15,574 nt of DNA from Tannerella sp. (GCA_031277235.1 JAITMT010000472.1:1-15574), one strand, 5' to 3'. Shown: positions 6,608 to 15,453, counted from the first letter of the stretch. Notes: a model not told the origin generated them from the sequence alone. A program made the numbers and translations.

Positions 6608-7504
6608 TTATAAATTTTTCAAATCCAGTTCGTCTAATCTCGCGCCTCTGGCTTCAAAGACGCCGCGAAGTTCGTCCATGTCAATGTTCCACTGTCCCAT
6701 CATGTAATTTCGGACGATTTCGAGTTTTTGCTCGATGATAGACCGTCCGGACGCAGGCGAACCGCCGTTGAATTGGGAGGCTCTTTCCAGGATATTATCC
6801 CAGTTTTCCTGACCTCCGGTAACATAAATGGCGAAAATTTCGGCAAAATCCTCGTTCGGTTCGCTGCTGGCATAATTGCTGACATATCCCAGCCGGTAAG
6901 CCGAATCCAGCGAATAGGCAACGGGCCAATCGTCGCCCATGTAAGTGGTAGCCGTCAAATTGGCAAAATCCGCCGTATATTGCTTGGTCTGATGCAGGAT
7001 ATGCGCATTTTCGTGAAAAGCGGTTTTCAGATATCGGCTGGATAAATAATCCATCGTTATATTATCAAGATCCATGCTGTTCACATCCGAAAAAGCAATT
7101 TTCAAGCCGCCTTCGGCATATCCCACAATGTAGGACGTCGTTCTGTATAATCCGCTTCCTACCAGCAAAATAGACTTGGGAGCGTATGCTTTCGCAAAAT
7201 CCTGACCGCCGACTTCCGCCATTGTTTCCAGCCAAAGAAATTTCACCAGTTTCGCCATCGCAATTGATTTATCAATATCCGCGGGCGCCACATCGAAATC
7301 CAGATTTGTTTCAATATCTCTCAATTTATACTGAAAATCAATATTGTACGGTTGCGTATAATTCGCGTACAGCCACTGGTCAAACGCATTGGCCGGCGGG
7401 TTGCCGTCTATAATTTGAGAAGGTCCCAATTCTTCTTCCTTGCAGGAAAACAGCATGACGCCTGCGCAAAAAAGAAAAAGTCCTGTTTTTAATATATTTT
7501 TCAT
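6608..7504 (-). CDS. Substrate import-associated zinc metallohydrolase lipoprotein
   Basis: A 298-residue lipoprotein from the ATG at 7504. MKNILKTGLFLFCAGVMLFSC carries the lipobox, with Cys21 followed by KEEE. The HExxH zinc motif is HENAH (His164, Glu165, His168), and SEPNEDFAEIFAIYV (214-228) supplies acidic candidates for the third zinc ligand, as in gluzincin-like enzymes. This matches a known group of Bacteroidota lipoproteins with HExxH encoded beside SusC/SusD pairs (putative zinc-binding metallopeptidase family). Known for the family: association with TonB-dependent import. Inferred: it cuts or trims the ligand at the cell surface. An ATG ten codons upstream (7534) overlaps the SusD stop as ATGA, but 7504 gives a compact lipoprotein signal, so I prefer it. 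Confidence 0.87.
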   Translation of the reverse strand: MKNILKTGLFLFCAGVMLFSCKEEELGPSQIIDGNPPANAFDQWLYANYTQPYNIDFQYKLRDIETNLDFDVAPADIDKSIAMAKLVKFLWLETMAEVGGQDFAKAYAPKSILLVGSGLYRTTSYIVGYAEGGLKIAFSDVNSMDLDNITMDYLSSRYLKTAFHENAHILHQTKQYTADFANLTATTYMGDDWPVAYSLDSAYRLGYVSNYASSEPNEDFAEIFAIYVTGGQENWDNILERASQFNGGSPASGRSIIEQKLEIVRNYMMGQWNIDMDELRGVFEARGARLDELDLKNL

Positions 7505-7530
7505 ATTCTGTAAAATTTTATCGTTAATTA

Positions 7531-9120
7531 TCATCTCGGATTACCCCGTAATCCCGCATTAATCACATCCGCAGGCAACTGCATGGCTCGCCGCGGGTCG
7601 TCCACCGTCAACGAATCCGTTACCGCTTCCAGTTCGTCTCCGTTTCCTATCCTGACGTCCCGGCGATAGATCACGATGCCGTAGCGTTTCACGTCGAACC
7701 AGCGAAGCCCTTCGTGAAGGGTCTCTATCCGCCTGAAATGCAACAGGCAGTGCAGGAAATTTTCCTGTTCCCTGGAAACGATCGGAAATTCGGGATTCAA
7801 AGCCTTTTTTGGCGTCGGAGCGCCCGGCGTATAATAAGCCAGCGTGTCGTAGTATTGATTCAGACTTTCGCGCGTCAAAACCGTACCGTTGCGGATATGT
7901 CCGGAATACCAGGCAGCCAAATCATTGAGCGCCAAATCGTACTGTTCCTTCAAAATATACGCTTCGGCGCGGCACAACAGCGTTTCGTCGCCATAAAAAG
8001 CGGCATACGTGGAATGTTGAAAACCGGTGCCGGCAACCACGTCCGTGTATTCAAAATCGTAGGGAATTTTGGCGATGATGTTATAGTTGCTGCTGGCGTA
8101 ACTCGAAGACGGCAAATACCAGTCTCCGGCTGTGAAAGCGCCGGATGGACGCCAGGGACCGCTGCTTCTCGTGGTCTCGTTCAGCGCAATGAAGTAGGAA
8201 TGCTGATACAGTTTGCCTGTTGTATAGTTTGCAAACAAAGTACTCATTTGGGAATGTAACGCGTGGAGCAGAAAATTGCCCCGCTGAGCCGGGTTTACGT
8301 ACGCTCCGGCTCTGATTTGAATATCGGTGGAAAGCGTGGGGAAAATGGTCAAATCGCGCAGCGTCTGGCTTAAATCATTGCCTAATGCAGCGTTGGCATT
8401 TTCAATCACCTTGTCGTATTTCCGGTAAAACAAATAGAACCGCGCCGCAAACGCATGAGCGGCAGCCCGGTTGAAATGATACTTGGGAACGGTGTAGGCG
8501 TTATCGTCAATCAGCGGCAAGCCTTCTTCCAAATCCCTTTCGATTTGCGCATAAAAATCCGCGACATTGCCTCTTTCATACGTGGGATTGACGGTCGTTT
8601 CGACGGCGGTTGCATACGGAAGTCCCAAATCGGTGGCGCTTGTCTGTTCGGAATAATTGAGCGCAAAAATGTTGATCAGACAAAAATGATAATATGCCCG
8701 TATCAACAGCGCTTCTCCCCGTTGCGGAGCCAAGTCAGCCGGATTTCCCAGTTGTTCAATCGCAGCCAGCGCCTGATTGGCGGCGGCAATTGACTGATAG
8801 GCTCCCACCCAGAAATCTTTCGGGGAATCGTTGCCCTGTTCGTCTTCCGTATCCGCCCAGAGATAGGCGTCTTCCTGCCATTTGAAGGAATAAGACAATG
8901 TAGTAGGCGTTGTTTTGTGGTCGGCGTTGTCGGACATCATTTCCGAAAACACCGGATAGAAAAACGTGGAATATCCGCTGATCAGGAAAGAGGAAATCTT
9001 TTCCTTGGTGTCCAATTCTGTTCGATTGTCGGGCGCTTCGTCCAAATAGTCATTGCACGAGGTCGCAAAAATCAACAAAACAGACAGCAACAAATTGATA
9101 TTTTTCAAATATTTTTTCAT
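7531..9120 (-). CDS. SusD/RagB-like nutrient-binding lipoprotein
   Basis: A 529-residue protein of normal SusD-family length. The lipoprotein signal MKKYLKNINLLLSVLLIFATSC puts the lipidated Cys at residue 22, followed by the typical NDYLDEAP of SusD proteins. Helical repeat segments typical of the fold are visible: FWVGAYQSIAAANQALAAIE, GEALLIRAYYHFCLINIF, and near the end EGLRWFDVKRYG. It should sit as a lid on the SusC channel at the outer surface and bind the ligand for import. It starts 13 bases after the SusC stop and is followed closely by the HExxH lipoprotein gene. The ligand cannot be read from the sequence; no adjacent glycoside hydrolase or lyase points to a glycan. Confidence 0.94.
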   Translation of the reverse strand: MKKYLKNINLLLSVLLIFATSCNDYLDEAPDNRTELDTKEKISSFLISGYSTFFYPVFSEMMSDNADHKTTPTTLSYSFKWQEDAYLWADTEDEQGNDSPKDFWVGAYQSIAAANQALAAIEQLGNPADLAPQRGEALLIRAYYHFCLINIFALNYSEQTSATDLGLPYATAVETTVNPTYERGNVADFYAQIERDLEEGLPLIDDNAYTVPKYHFNRAAAHAFAARFYLFYRKYDKVIENANAALGNDLSQTLRDLTIFPTLSTDIQIRAGAYVNPAQRGNFLLHALHSQMSTLFANYTTGKLYQHSYFIALNETTRSSGPWRPSGAFTAGDWYLPSSSYASSNYNIIAKIPYDFEYTDVVAGTGFQHSTYAAFYGDETLLCRAEAYILKEQYDLALNDLAAWYSGHIRNGTVLTRESLNQYYDTLAYYTPGAPTPKKALNPEFPIVSREQENFLHCLLHFRRIETLHEGLRWFDVKRYGIVIYRRDVRIGNGDELEAVTDSLTVDDPRRAMQLPADVINAGLRGNPR

Positions 9121-9133
9121 ATTACGTTCAAAA

Positions 9134-12100
9134 TTAAAGGGTTAATTGTAATGTTGCGGTAAACTGTCTCGGTACCGGATAGGAAACGCCGCCCGACTGG
9201 TAAAATTCGGGGTCTGCGCCGTTCAATTTCGGGTCGGCGTACAGCAGGAACAGGTTTGTAGCCTGCAACTTCAACGCCAAATTCTGGAATTTGAGCGAAG
9301 CAATCCATTTTTTCGGAAAATCGTAACTGACGGAAATTTCCTTCAAACGCACAAATCCGCCGTCGGCGATGCGCACGTCGGAATAATTGTAAGCGCTGTA
9401 CGCTGCACGCATATCCGGAATTTCGCTGTATTGGCGGTCGCTCAAAATGACGGGAATGTTGGTGAATTGCTCGTCGCCGGGCAAAATCCAGCGATTTCTA
9501 AATTCTTTCGGCATGGAGTTCAAGTCCGAATACACACCCCTGAATACCGGTTGCAGACGCAATTTGTTACCAAACGAATACGTGAAAAATACGTTCAACC
9601 GGACATTCCGATACTTGAACTGATTGCCGAAGCCTCCGCTCAAAGTCGGCTCGGAAGAACCTTCATATTTCAGGAAATCTATGTCGTCCCTTTCCTGGAA
9701 ATAGACATATTTGCCAATGTCGCCATTGCCGTTCACAATGAAATCGGGAATCCCGTCTTCGTCCAGTCCGACAAAGGGAATGGAGTAAAGCGCGCGGCGA
9801 GGATTGCCCTGCAGGGAGAAGCCGTCGCCGGTAATCAGGTCTAAAATTCGGGCATTCGACTCCAAATCCGTAATTTCCGTTCTCAATTTGGAAAAAGTGA
9901 AATTCGTCGTCCAGTCAAATTTCGGCGTTGCGATATTTCTGGTCGTCAAGGTCAATTCGACACCGCTCGACTTCATGCTGGCGACGTTTGCCTGTTTGTC
10001 CACGAAACCGCCGATTCCCATCACGGCAATATTTCCCACCAAATCAAAGTTATTGCGTTTGTAATATTCAAATACAAGATTGAGGCGGTTGTCTAAGAAA
10101 CCCAGATCAACGCCGATGTTCAATTCGTGTTTCTTTTCGTAAGTCAATTCACTGTTCTCTATATCAGCCAGATACAATTGCGTTTCGCGCGCGTCTATAG
10201 TCCGCCTCCATACATTTTCGGAACGAATCACCGGCAGCGAATTGGTAACGCTTAAAGGAGGTTTATCAGCCGTCAAACTGTAAGAAAGGCGCAGTTTCGC
10301 ATACGAAAAAGCAGGTTGCAGCGATTGGAAGAAATCTTCTTCGTGCACGTTCCAGGCGCCCGATATATTCCATGCAGGCATCCATCGCGAACTTCTGGCG
10401 CGACCGGTACGGTTGGAGCCGTCATAGCGCAAAGTGCCGTTAATCATATATTTTCCCTTATAGGAATAGGAAGCGGCGCCGAAAAACGCGACGTTTCGTT
10501 GCAGTGTTTGCCTAATCTCGAAATAATCCTCGTTTTCCTGCGCCCATTTTTTGAATGCCTGATAAATGTAAAACGGCGTATCCCCCATCGCATATTGGCG
10601 TCCCCAACCGCGAAACCAGGTTCTGTCGCGCTTCGTATCATTCAATTCCATACCTCCCAGCAGGTTGATCAGATGATCCTCCCGGATAACCGCGTTGTAA
10701 GTGGCTTGTGCGCGAAAGTCATACGACAGCATCCGGTGATCGGTGCGTTCATAGATACCGCCCTGCGGAAGAATCGAGATGGGATACATAAAATCCAGGA
10801 CTTCGGGATCAACCCATAAATACGGATTGTTGTTCATAATCGTGGCGTCGCCCATCGCCCGGAAAGCCTGCGCCTGATTGGCATAATCGGTAATATGGTG
10901 TTCCATGGCAGAACCGGTATATTTGACGGCGCCCATCCCCTTCAATTCAAGTCCCCGGATGGGATTCCATTTCAATTCGCCTTGAAAATTCAGGTTTGTT
11001 TCATTCAAATCCATGTAGTTGTTCTCCAGTTCATGCTTGATGTTGAACGGTGCATAATCGCGGGTATAAAATTCGTTAGGGTCTAACGTTCTGGAAGTTC
11101 TCATCGCATACGTATAGGGATTCAACTCAAAATCACGACCGACTTCACTGAAAACCGCATTAATATTCTGGCTTGACGTTCCGGGCGCGCCCTGGTTTCG
11201 ATAATATCCTCTTGCGATCACATTCAATGACAGATTGTCGTAAATTTTATGGTTCATGTTCATATTGACCGTATATCGCTTGACGGCGCTTGCCTTCATC
11301 CATCCGGGATCCAGCAGGGCGCTCATGGAACCGTAATAATTGGATTTGTCGTTTCCGCCCGAAATGGATACGGAATGGTTCTGCGAAATTTCCCTGGAAA
11401 ACAATTCTTCAAACCAGTTCGTATTCCGCATTTCGGCTTGCCGAAGGTAAGCATTGCGTGCGGCTTCGGTATTTTGCAGGGCAAACTGGCCGGTTGCGGG
11501 ATCATACGTATTGATTAACTCATACATTTTACCGTAAACGCCGGTTTCGCTGTCCCGCAATGTAGAAGCAAGATTCAGCCAGCCTTTCTGGTACATTTCG
11601 CGATAAATGCCCATCTGGTCTTGCGAGTTCATGATGTTGAAATCGTTGTAGGACGGAATCATGCGCGACGTAAATTCGCCGGAATAGGAAATGCGGCTTT
11701 GTCCCGGACGACCTTTTTTCGTCGTTACGACAATCACGCCCGCCATAGCCCTGGCGCCGTAAATGGAGGTCGCCGAGCCGTCTTTCAGAATGTCCCACGA
11801 TTCGATGTCGCTGGCATTCAAGCCTGCAATTGCCGAACTGATCAGGGTTTCGGCATCTCCGGAGGTCAAATTGTCGGCGTCAATTTCAATCACGTCTTCC
11901 ATAATAACGCCATCCACCACCCACAAAGGCTTTGAATCGCCGTAAATGGAAGTAGCGCCGCGCACCTTAATTCTGGGCGCCGTTCCGAATGCTCCGGAGA
12001 CATTCTGCACCGAAACGCCGGCAGAACGACCTTCCAGCGAGCGGCTAATTTCCGGCAAACCGCTGATTTGAATTTCATCCGCATTCAAATGGTCTGCCGC

Positions 12101-12502
12101 TCCGGTAAACAGTCGTTTGTCAACACTCGTGATACCCGTTACAATCACTTCCTGCAAAGCATTGGCGTCGGGTTCGAGCGTAATATTCAAAGACGTTTTA
12201 CCGCCAACGGGCACTTCCAGCGTCTGATAACTGATGTAACTCACCACCAATGTTGCATTGGAAGGTACATTCGACAATTGAAAATTGCCATCCGCATCCG
12301 TAATCACGCCATTCTGCGTGCCTTTGACCAGAACGGATGCCCCGATCAACGCCTCGCCGTTTTCATCCCTAACCGTTCCCGAAACAGAAACGGTCTGCGC
12401 ATAAATACCTGTTGCAAACCCTGTGAAAAGAAGCAGAAAAGCAAGCAGTCTGATTCTTTTAAATAAGGAATACAATAATGTTAAATCACCTTTTTCATAC
12501 AT
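9134..12502 (-). CDS. SusC/RagA-like TonB-dependent outer-membrane receptor
   Basis: A 1122-residue protein with an N-terminal signal peptide (cleavage probably near YAQ, residues 34-36). A carboxypeptidase-regulatory-like beta domain follows (about 38-115, GTVRDENGEALIGASVLVKG...). Next is a TonB-box-like LQEVIVTG (116-123), a plug domain with IKVRGATSIYG (178-187) and LWVVDGVI (193-200), and the SusC signature IYGARAMAGVIVVTTKKG (247-264). The rest is the 22-strand barrel, ending QFTATLQLTL. No STN domain is present, so signalling to an anti-sigma factor is not indicated. It is the first gene of the operon with the SusD-like protein, the HExxH lipoprotein and the DUF4302 lipoprotein, and it imports an unknown ligand using TonB energy. 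Confidence 0.95.
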   Translation of the reverse strand: MYEKGDLTLLYSLFKRIRLLAFLLLFTGFATGIYAQTVSVSGTVRDENGEALIGASVLVKGTQNGVITDADGNFQLSNVPSNATLVVSYISYQTLEVPVGGKTSLNITLEPDANALQEVIVTGITSVDKRLFTGAADHLNADEIQISGLPEISRSLEGRSAGVSVQNVSGAFGTAPRIKVRGATSIYGDSKPLWVVDGVIMEDVIEIDADNLTSGDAETLISSAIAGLNASDIESWDILKDGSATSIYGARAMAGVIVVTTKKGRPGQSRISYSGEFTSRMIPSYNDFNIMNSQDQMGIYREMYQKGWLNLASTLRDSETGVYGKMYELINTYDPATGQFALQNTEAARNAYLRQAEMRNTNWFEELFSREISQNHSVSISGGNDKSNYYGSMSALLDPGWMKASAVKRYTVNMNMNHKIYDNLSLNVIARGYYRNQGAPGTSSQNINAVFSEVGRDFELNPYTYAMRTSRTLDPNEFYTRDYAPFNIKHELENNYMDLNETNLNFQGELKWNPIRGLELKGMGAVKYTGSAMEHHITDYANQAQAFRAMGDATIMNNNPYLWVDPEVLDFMYPISILPQGGIYERTDHRMLSYDFRAQATYNAVIREDHLINLLGGMELNDTKRDRTWFRGWGRQYAMGDTPFYIYQAFKKWAQENEDYFEIRQTLQRNVAFFGAASYSYKGKYMINGTLRYDGSNRTGRARSSRWMPAWNISGAWNVHEEDFFQSLQPAFSYAKLRLSYSLTADKPPLSVTNSLPVIRSENVWRRTIDARETQLYLADIENSELTYEKKHELNIGVDLGFLDNRLNLVFEYYKRNNFDLVGNIAVMGIGGFVDKQANVASMKSSGVELTLTTRNIATPKFDWTTNFTFSKLRTEITDLESNARILDLITGDGFSLQGNPRRALYSIPFVGLDEDGIPDFIVNGNGDIGKYVYFQERDDIDFLKYEGSSEPTLSGGFGNQFKYRNVRLNVFFTYSFGNKLRLQPVFRGVYSDLNSMPKEFRNRWILPGDEQFTNIPVILSDRQYSEIPDMRAAYSAYNYSDVRIADGGFVRLKEISVSYDFPKKWIASLKFQNLALKLQATNLFLLYADPKLNGADPEFYQSGGVSYPVPRQFTATLQLTL

Positions 12503-12545
12503 AATTATCGTTTTTAGATTAATAAATTGTAGTAATTTCAGAAAA

Positions 12546-12553
12546 CAAAATTA
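12546..12553 (-). promoter_or_regulatory. Candidate -7 box for the SusC operon
   Basis: On the minus strand this is TAATTTTG, matching TAnnTTTG, 43 bases before the SusC ATG. The -33 region shows only a weak TTTAG near 12571-12575, so the promoter may need an activator. Confidence 0.5.
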
Positions 12554-12716
12554 AGGGATACACTATGCCACTAAATTATTTTGCACCTCATTTCAATTAC
12601 TTAATGATCATTTTATATTGAATTTTACCTCATTTTTACTACTCAAAATAATTTAATTATTTGTATATTAATAATTTATAGAAATGTATATTCCTATTTA
12701 TATCCAATTGTGTTTT

Positions 12717-12743
12717 CTATAAATATTTGAATCCTTTGGATTC
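12717..12743 (+). repeat. 27-nt box-hairpin element, copy 3
   Basis: CTATAAATAT (12717-12726), spacer TT, arm GAATCC (12729-12734), loop TTT, arm GGATTC (12738-12743). One further T-A pair (12728/12744) extends the stem, and five T follow (12745-12749), so this copy could also act as a weak terminator. Its geometry equals the copies at 1859-1885 and 1950-1976. Confidence 0.78.
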
Positions 12744-12848
12744 ATTTTTGCACTCTTTTATGGGTTTATACGGAGATTCTGTACAAACTCGACAACGCCC
12801 CCTCAAAAAAAAATCGGGATTTTTAATACCCAATGCATTTTTTTGAAC

Positions 12849-12856
12849 TATCTTTG
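12849..12856 (+). promoter_or_regulatory. Candidate -7 box for the M28 peptidase gene
   Basis: TATCTTTG fits the TAnnTTTG consensus exactly and lies 52 bases before the ATG at 12909. No clear -33 element was found. Confidence 0.55.
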
Positions 12857-12908
12857 CAAAAAAAATTGTATCTGAGACTTGAATGTGCGTTAAAAAAAAA
12901 TAGCAACT

Positions 12909-14381
12909 ATGAAAAAAAGTACTACAAGCAAAATCTATTTCAAACCTGTGTCTATGGGCAGATTTCTGTCTTTTCTGTTTATCCTTTCTGCCATTTTTTC
13001 CGCCAATGGACAGACAACGTTGAAAGAAAGGCTGGAAAAACATGTTTACACCCTTGCTTCCGATTCAATGCAGGGACGAAAAGCAGGCACGGAATATGCC
13101 CGAATGGCTTCCGAATATATTGTAAGACAATGGGAAGAAATCGGAATCGAGCCTTATCGGGATTATTCATTTCTGCAAATTTTCAACAATGGAAATTATC
13201 GGAATATCGTTGGAATCATTCGGGGAAACGATGCTGTTTTGAAAAACGAATATATTGTGGTCGGCGCTCACTATGACCATCTTGGCGTTAAAAACGGGAC
13301 AGTTTACAACGGAGCCGACGATAACGCTTCGGGTGTTGCCGCACTGATAGAACTTGCGCGGGAATTGAAACTCAATCAATCGAATTTGAAACGAAGTGTT
13401 ATTTTGATTGCTTTTGACGCCGAAGAAGTCGGATTGATTGGCTCAACCTATTTTATGAATCATTTGGACATACCCGTAGAAAATATCAAATTGATGATCA
13501 GCGTTGACATGGTCGGCTGGTACAAGGCAAAAGGAGAGGTGGAATACGAAGGAAGCGGCACGATAAAAAACGGTAAGGAAATGATTTTGTCGCCGCAATC
13601 AATTCCGGCAGGCTTGCATGTGGTTACCAAAAATTTTGAATCCAGTATTTTTACGGCGACAGACACCGAATCTTTTGCGACAAAAGGGATTCCTACGCTT
13701 GCCGTGACGACCGGACAGAAATCGCCCTATCATAAACCCGAAGACGACGCCGAATTGATTGATTACGAGGGCTTGGCATTGATAACCGGACATTTGAAAA
13801 ATACGGTAGAAACGGTATCGCAATCTACAGATTACGCCGCGTCAGGCAAAGTGGCGAAAAAACATCGTGGGCAACAACGGTTTACGTTCGGGCTTTCAGC
13901 AAGCATCGGCTCAAATCATCATTATTATACCGATGGCGCCGTTGACGGGAAATCCGCGACTTCGTACGGCGTCAGTCTGGTTTCGCAGGTCAATTTTGGA
14001 AAATATGCCATTCGACCCGAAGTGAGTTACGAACGTATTCGTGCCAAATATCCTGCCGGAACAGTCTCTACCGATAACTTAACCGTACCTCTGAGCTTCG
14101 TGCTGCAAACCGTTCAACGCGGTATGGGCGCCGATTTATTCGTGGGAGGATATTATTCGTACCATTTCGACGGGAAACAGGGAAAGGAAAAAATAGATTT
14201 TGAAAACACGTTCAACCGCAGCGAAGGTGGACTGACTGTCGGTTTCAGCCTATTTGTGAAGCCGATTAAAATTGGATTTACCAATCGGAAGGCTTTGACG
14301 AATTTTACACGAAATGCGAACGCCGACAATGCGCATCTCCGTAACAGAACAAGTTATTTTACAATGACATATCTGTTTTAA
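12909..14381 (+). CDS. Exported M28 zinc peptidase with a C-terminal outer-membrane beta-barrel-like domain
   Basis: A 490-residue protein. Residues 1-35 look like a signal peptide (FLSFLFILSAIFSANGQ); the ATG at 12954 (Met16) is an alternative start. Residues 36 to about 305 are an M28 aminopeptidase-type domain with all expected metal sites: His121 (GAHYDH), the Asp137-Asp138 pair (GADDNASG), Glu172 as general base with Glu173 (DAEEVGL), Asp200 (SVDMVGW) and His275 (PYHKPEDD). After a short linker (KVAKKHRGQQ), residues 324-490 look like a small outer-membrane barrel (PorT-like): alternating strands such as RFTFGLSASIG, YAIRPEVSYERI, DLFVGGYYSYHF and GLTVGFSLFV, ending in the aromatic TMTYLF typical of outer-membrane proteins. 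I infer a peptidase anchored in the outer membrane by its own barrel. Its stop lies 1 base from that of convergent fcl. Confidence 0.87.
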   Translation: MKKSTTSKIYFKPVSMGRFLSFLFILSAIFSANGQTTLKERLEKHVYTLASDSMQGRKAGTEYARMASEYIVRQWEEIGIEPYRDYSFLQIFNNGNYRNIVGIIRGNDAVLKNEYIVVGAHYDHLGVKNGTVYNGADDNASGVAALIELARELKLNQSNLKRSVILIAFDAEEVGLIGSTYFMNHLDIPVENIKLMISVDMVGWYKAKGEVEYEGSGTIKNGKEMILSPQSIPAGLHVVTKNFESSIFTATDTESFATKGIPTLAVTTGQKSPYHKPEDDAELIDYEGLALITGHLKNTVETVSQSTDYAASGKVAKKHRGQQRFTFGLSASIGSNHHYYTDGAVDGKSATSYGVSLVSQVNFGKYAIRPEVSYERIRAKYPAGTVSTDNLTVPLSFVLQTVQRGMGADLFVGGYYSYHFDGKQGKEKIDFENTFNRSEGGLTVGFSLFVKPIKIGFTNRKALTNFTRNANADNAHLRNRTSYFTMTYLF

Positions 14382-14382
14382 G

Positions 14383-15450
14383 TTACCCGCGATACCACTC
14401 AAAAATCTTCCGAATCCCCTCGTCGATTTCGATGTTGTGGTGCCAGCCGAGGGCGTGAAGTTTAGAGACGTCCGTCAGTTTGCGCATCGTGCCGTCGGGC
14501 TTGGAGGCGTCAAACCGTATTTCTCCCTGATAGCCAACGGTTTTTGAGATCGTGTATGCCAGGTCTTTGATGGAAATTTCCTTTCCCGTGCCGATATTGA
14601 TATGACAGTTGCGGATTTCTCTTTCATCGCTTATTAAATCCTTGAAATCAACGTTTTGCATAATATGCACGCATGCGTCTGCCATTTCTTCGCTCCAGAG
14701 AAATTCGCGCATCGGTTTTCCGGTTCCCCAAAGCGTTACAGCAGTTGCTTCGATTCCGTATTTCGCTAATAATAAGAGGATTTCATCTTCACCGAATTTT
14801 CCCGAAACGGATTCTACCGGGCGTTTGTCCAGATCGTTGCGGATAGACTGCCAATCGTTGGTATGCAGGCATTTAGCTAAATAGATTTTGCGCAGCATCG
14901 CGGGCAGGACATGCGATTTCTCCAGGTCGAAATTGTCGTTTGGGCCGTAAAGATTGGTCGGCATCACGGCAATATAGTTTGTACCGTATTGGATATTAAA
15001 GCTTTCGCACATCTTCAAACCGGCAATTTTTGCAATGGCATACGGCTCGTTGGTGTATTCGAGCGGCGAAGCGAGCAGCGAATCTTCGCGCATCGGCTGG
15101 GCGGCGTCGCGCGGATAGATGCAGGTGCTGCCGAGAAAAAGCAGCTTTCGGACGTTGTGACGGAAACTTTCGCCGATGACGTTTTGCTGGATTTGCAGGT
15201 TTTGGTATATGAAATCGGCGCGATAGGTGTTGTTTGCCATGATTCCACCGACATGAGCGGCGGCAAGTATCACATATTCAGGATTTTCTTCATCGAAAAA
15301 CCGGCGTACGGCCTCGCCGTCCAGCAAATCAAACTCCCGATGCGTCCTGCCGACAATATGAGTGAATCCTTTCTCTATCAGATTCTTCCTGATTGCCGAC
15401 CCGACTAATCCGCGATGTCCGGCGATGTATATTTTTGCGTTTTTGTCCAA
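14383..15450 (-). CDS. fcl: GDP-L-fucose synthase
   Basis: A 355-residue cytoplasmic enzyme that converts GDP-4-keto-6-deoxy-D-mannose to GDP-L-fucose with NADPH (epimerase plus reductase). The extended SDR features are all visible: the Rossmann motif GHRGLVG (11-17), the Ser108-Thr-Cys110 site (GSTCIYP), Tyr137 and Lys141 in YAIAK, and His180 in EKSHVLPAML. These correspond to Ser107, Cys109, Tyr136, Lys140 and His179 of the E. coli enzyme. It is longer than the E. coli protein (about 320) because of an insertion around residues 195-230, which I recall in Bacteroidota versions. The start is a TTG at 15450: no ATG lies between the upstream in-frame stops and the Rossmann strand, and a good Shine-Dalgarno precedes it. 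It starts 3 bases after gmd. Confidence 0.96.
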   Translation of the reverse strand: MDKNAKIYIAGHRGLVGSAIRKNLIEKGFTHIVGRTHREFDLLDGEAVRRFFDEENPEYVILAAAHVGGIMANNTYRADFIYQNLQIQQNVIGESFRHNVRKLLFLGSTCIYPRDAAQPMREDSLLASPLEYTNEPYAIAKIAGLKMCESFNIQYGTNYIAVMPTNLYGPNDNFDLEKSHVLPAMLRKIYLAKCLHTNDWQSIRNDLDKRPVESVSGKFGEDEILLLLAKYGIEATAVTLWGTGKPMREFLWSEEMADACVHIMQNVDFKDLISDEREIRNCHINIGTGKEISIKDLAYTISKTVGYQGEIRFDASKPDGTMRKLTDVSKLHALGWHHNIEIDEGIRKIFEWYRG

Positions 15451-15453
15451 TTA

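Larger units (their letters stand above)
12503..12908. promoter_or_regulatory. Divergent intergenic region between the SusC operon and the M28 gene
   Basis: This 406-bp AT-rich stretch contains no gene. It holds one candidate promoter for each side (12546-12553 minus, 12849-12856 plus), a third 27-nt box-hairpin element (12717-12743), a perfect 10-bp palindrome AATGATCATT (12603-12612), and an inverted repeat AAATAATT/AATTATTT with a 1-nt centre (12646-12662). The last two could be operators, but AT-rich palindromes also arise by chance. Confidence 0.6.

Noticed and set aside
7505..7534. Upstream ATG of the HExxH lipoprotein overlapping the SusD stop
   Set aside because: It is possible, and the ATGA overlap is attractive, but the ATG at 7504 gives a typical short lipoprotein signal. 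I could not exclude the longer form.
9431..12466. Many plus-strand open frames opposite the SusC and SusD genes
   Set aside because: They are antisense shadows of well-supported coding regions and have no family-like sequence.
12728..12749. Terminator for an unseen plus-strand gene upstream of the M28 gene
   Set aside because: The 7-bp hairpin with a T-run looks like a weak terminator, but no plus-strand gene lies upstream of it. It is better explained as the third box-hairpin element.
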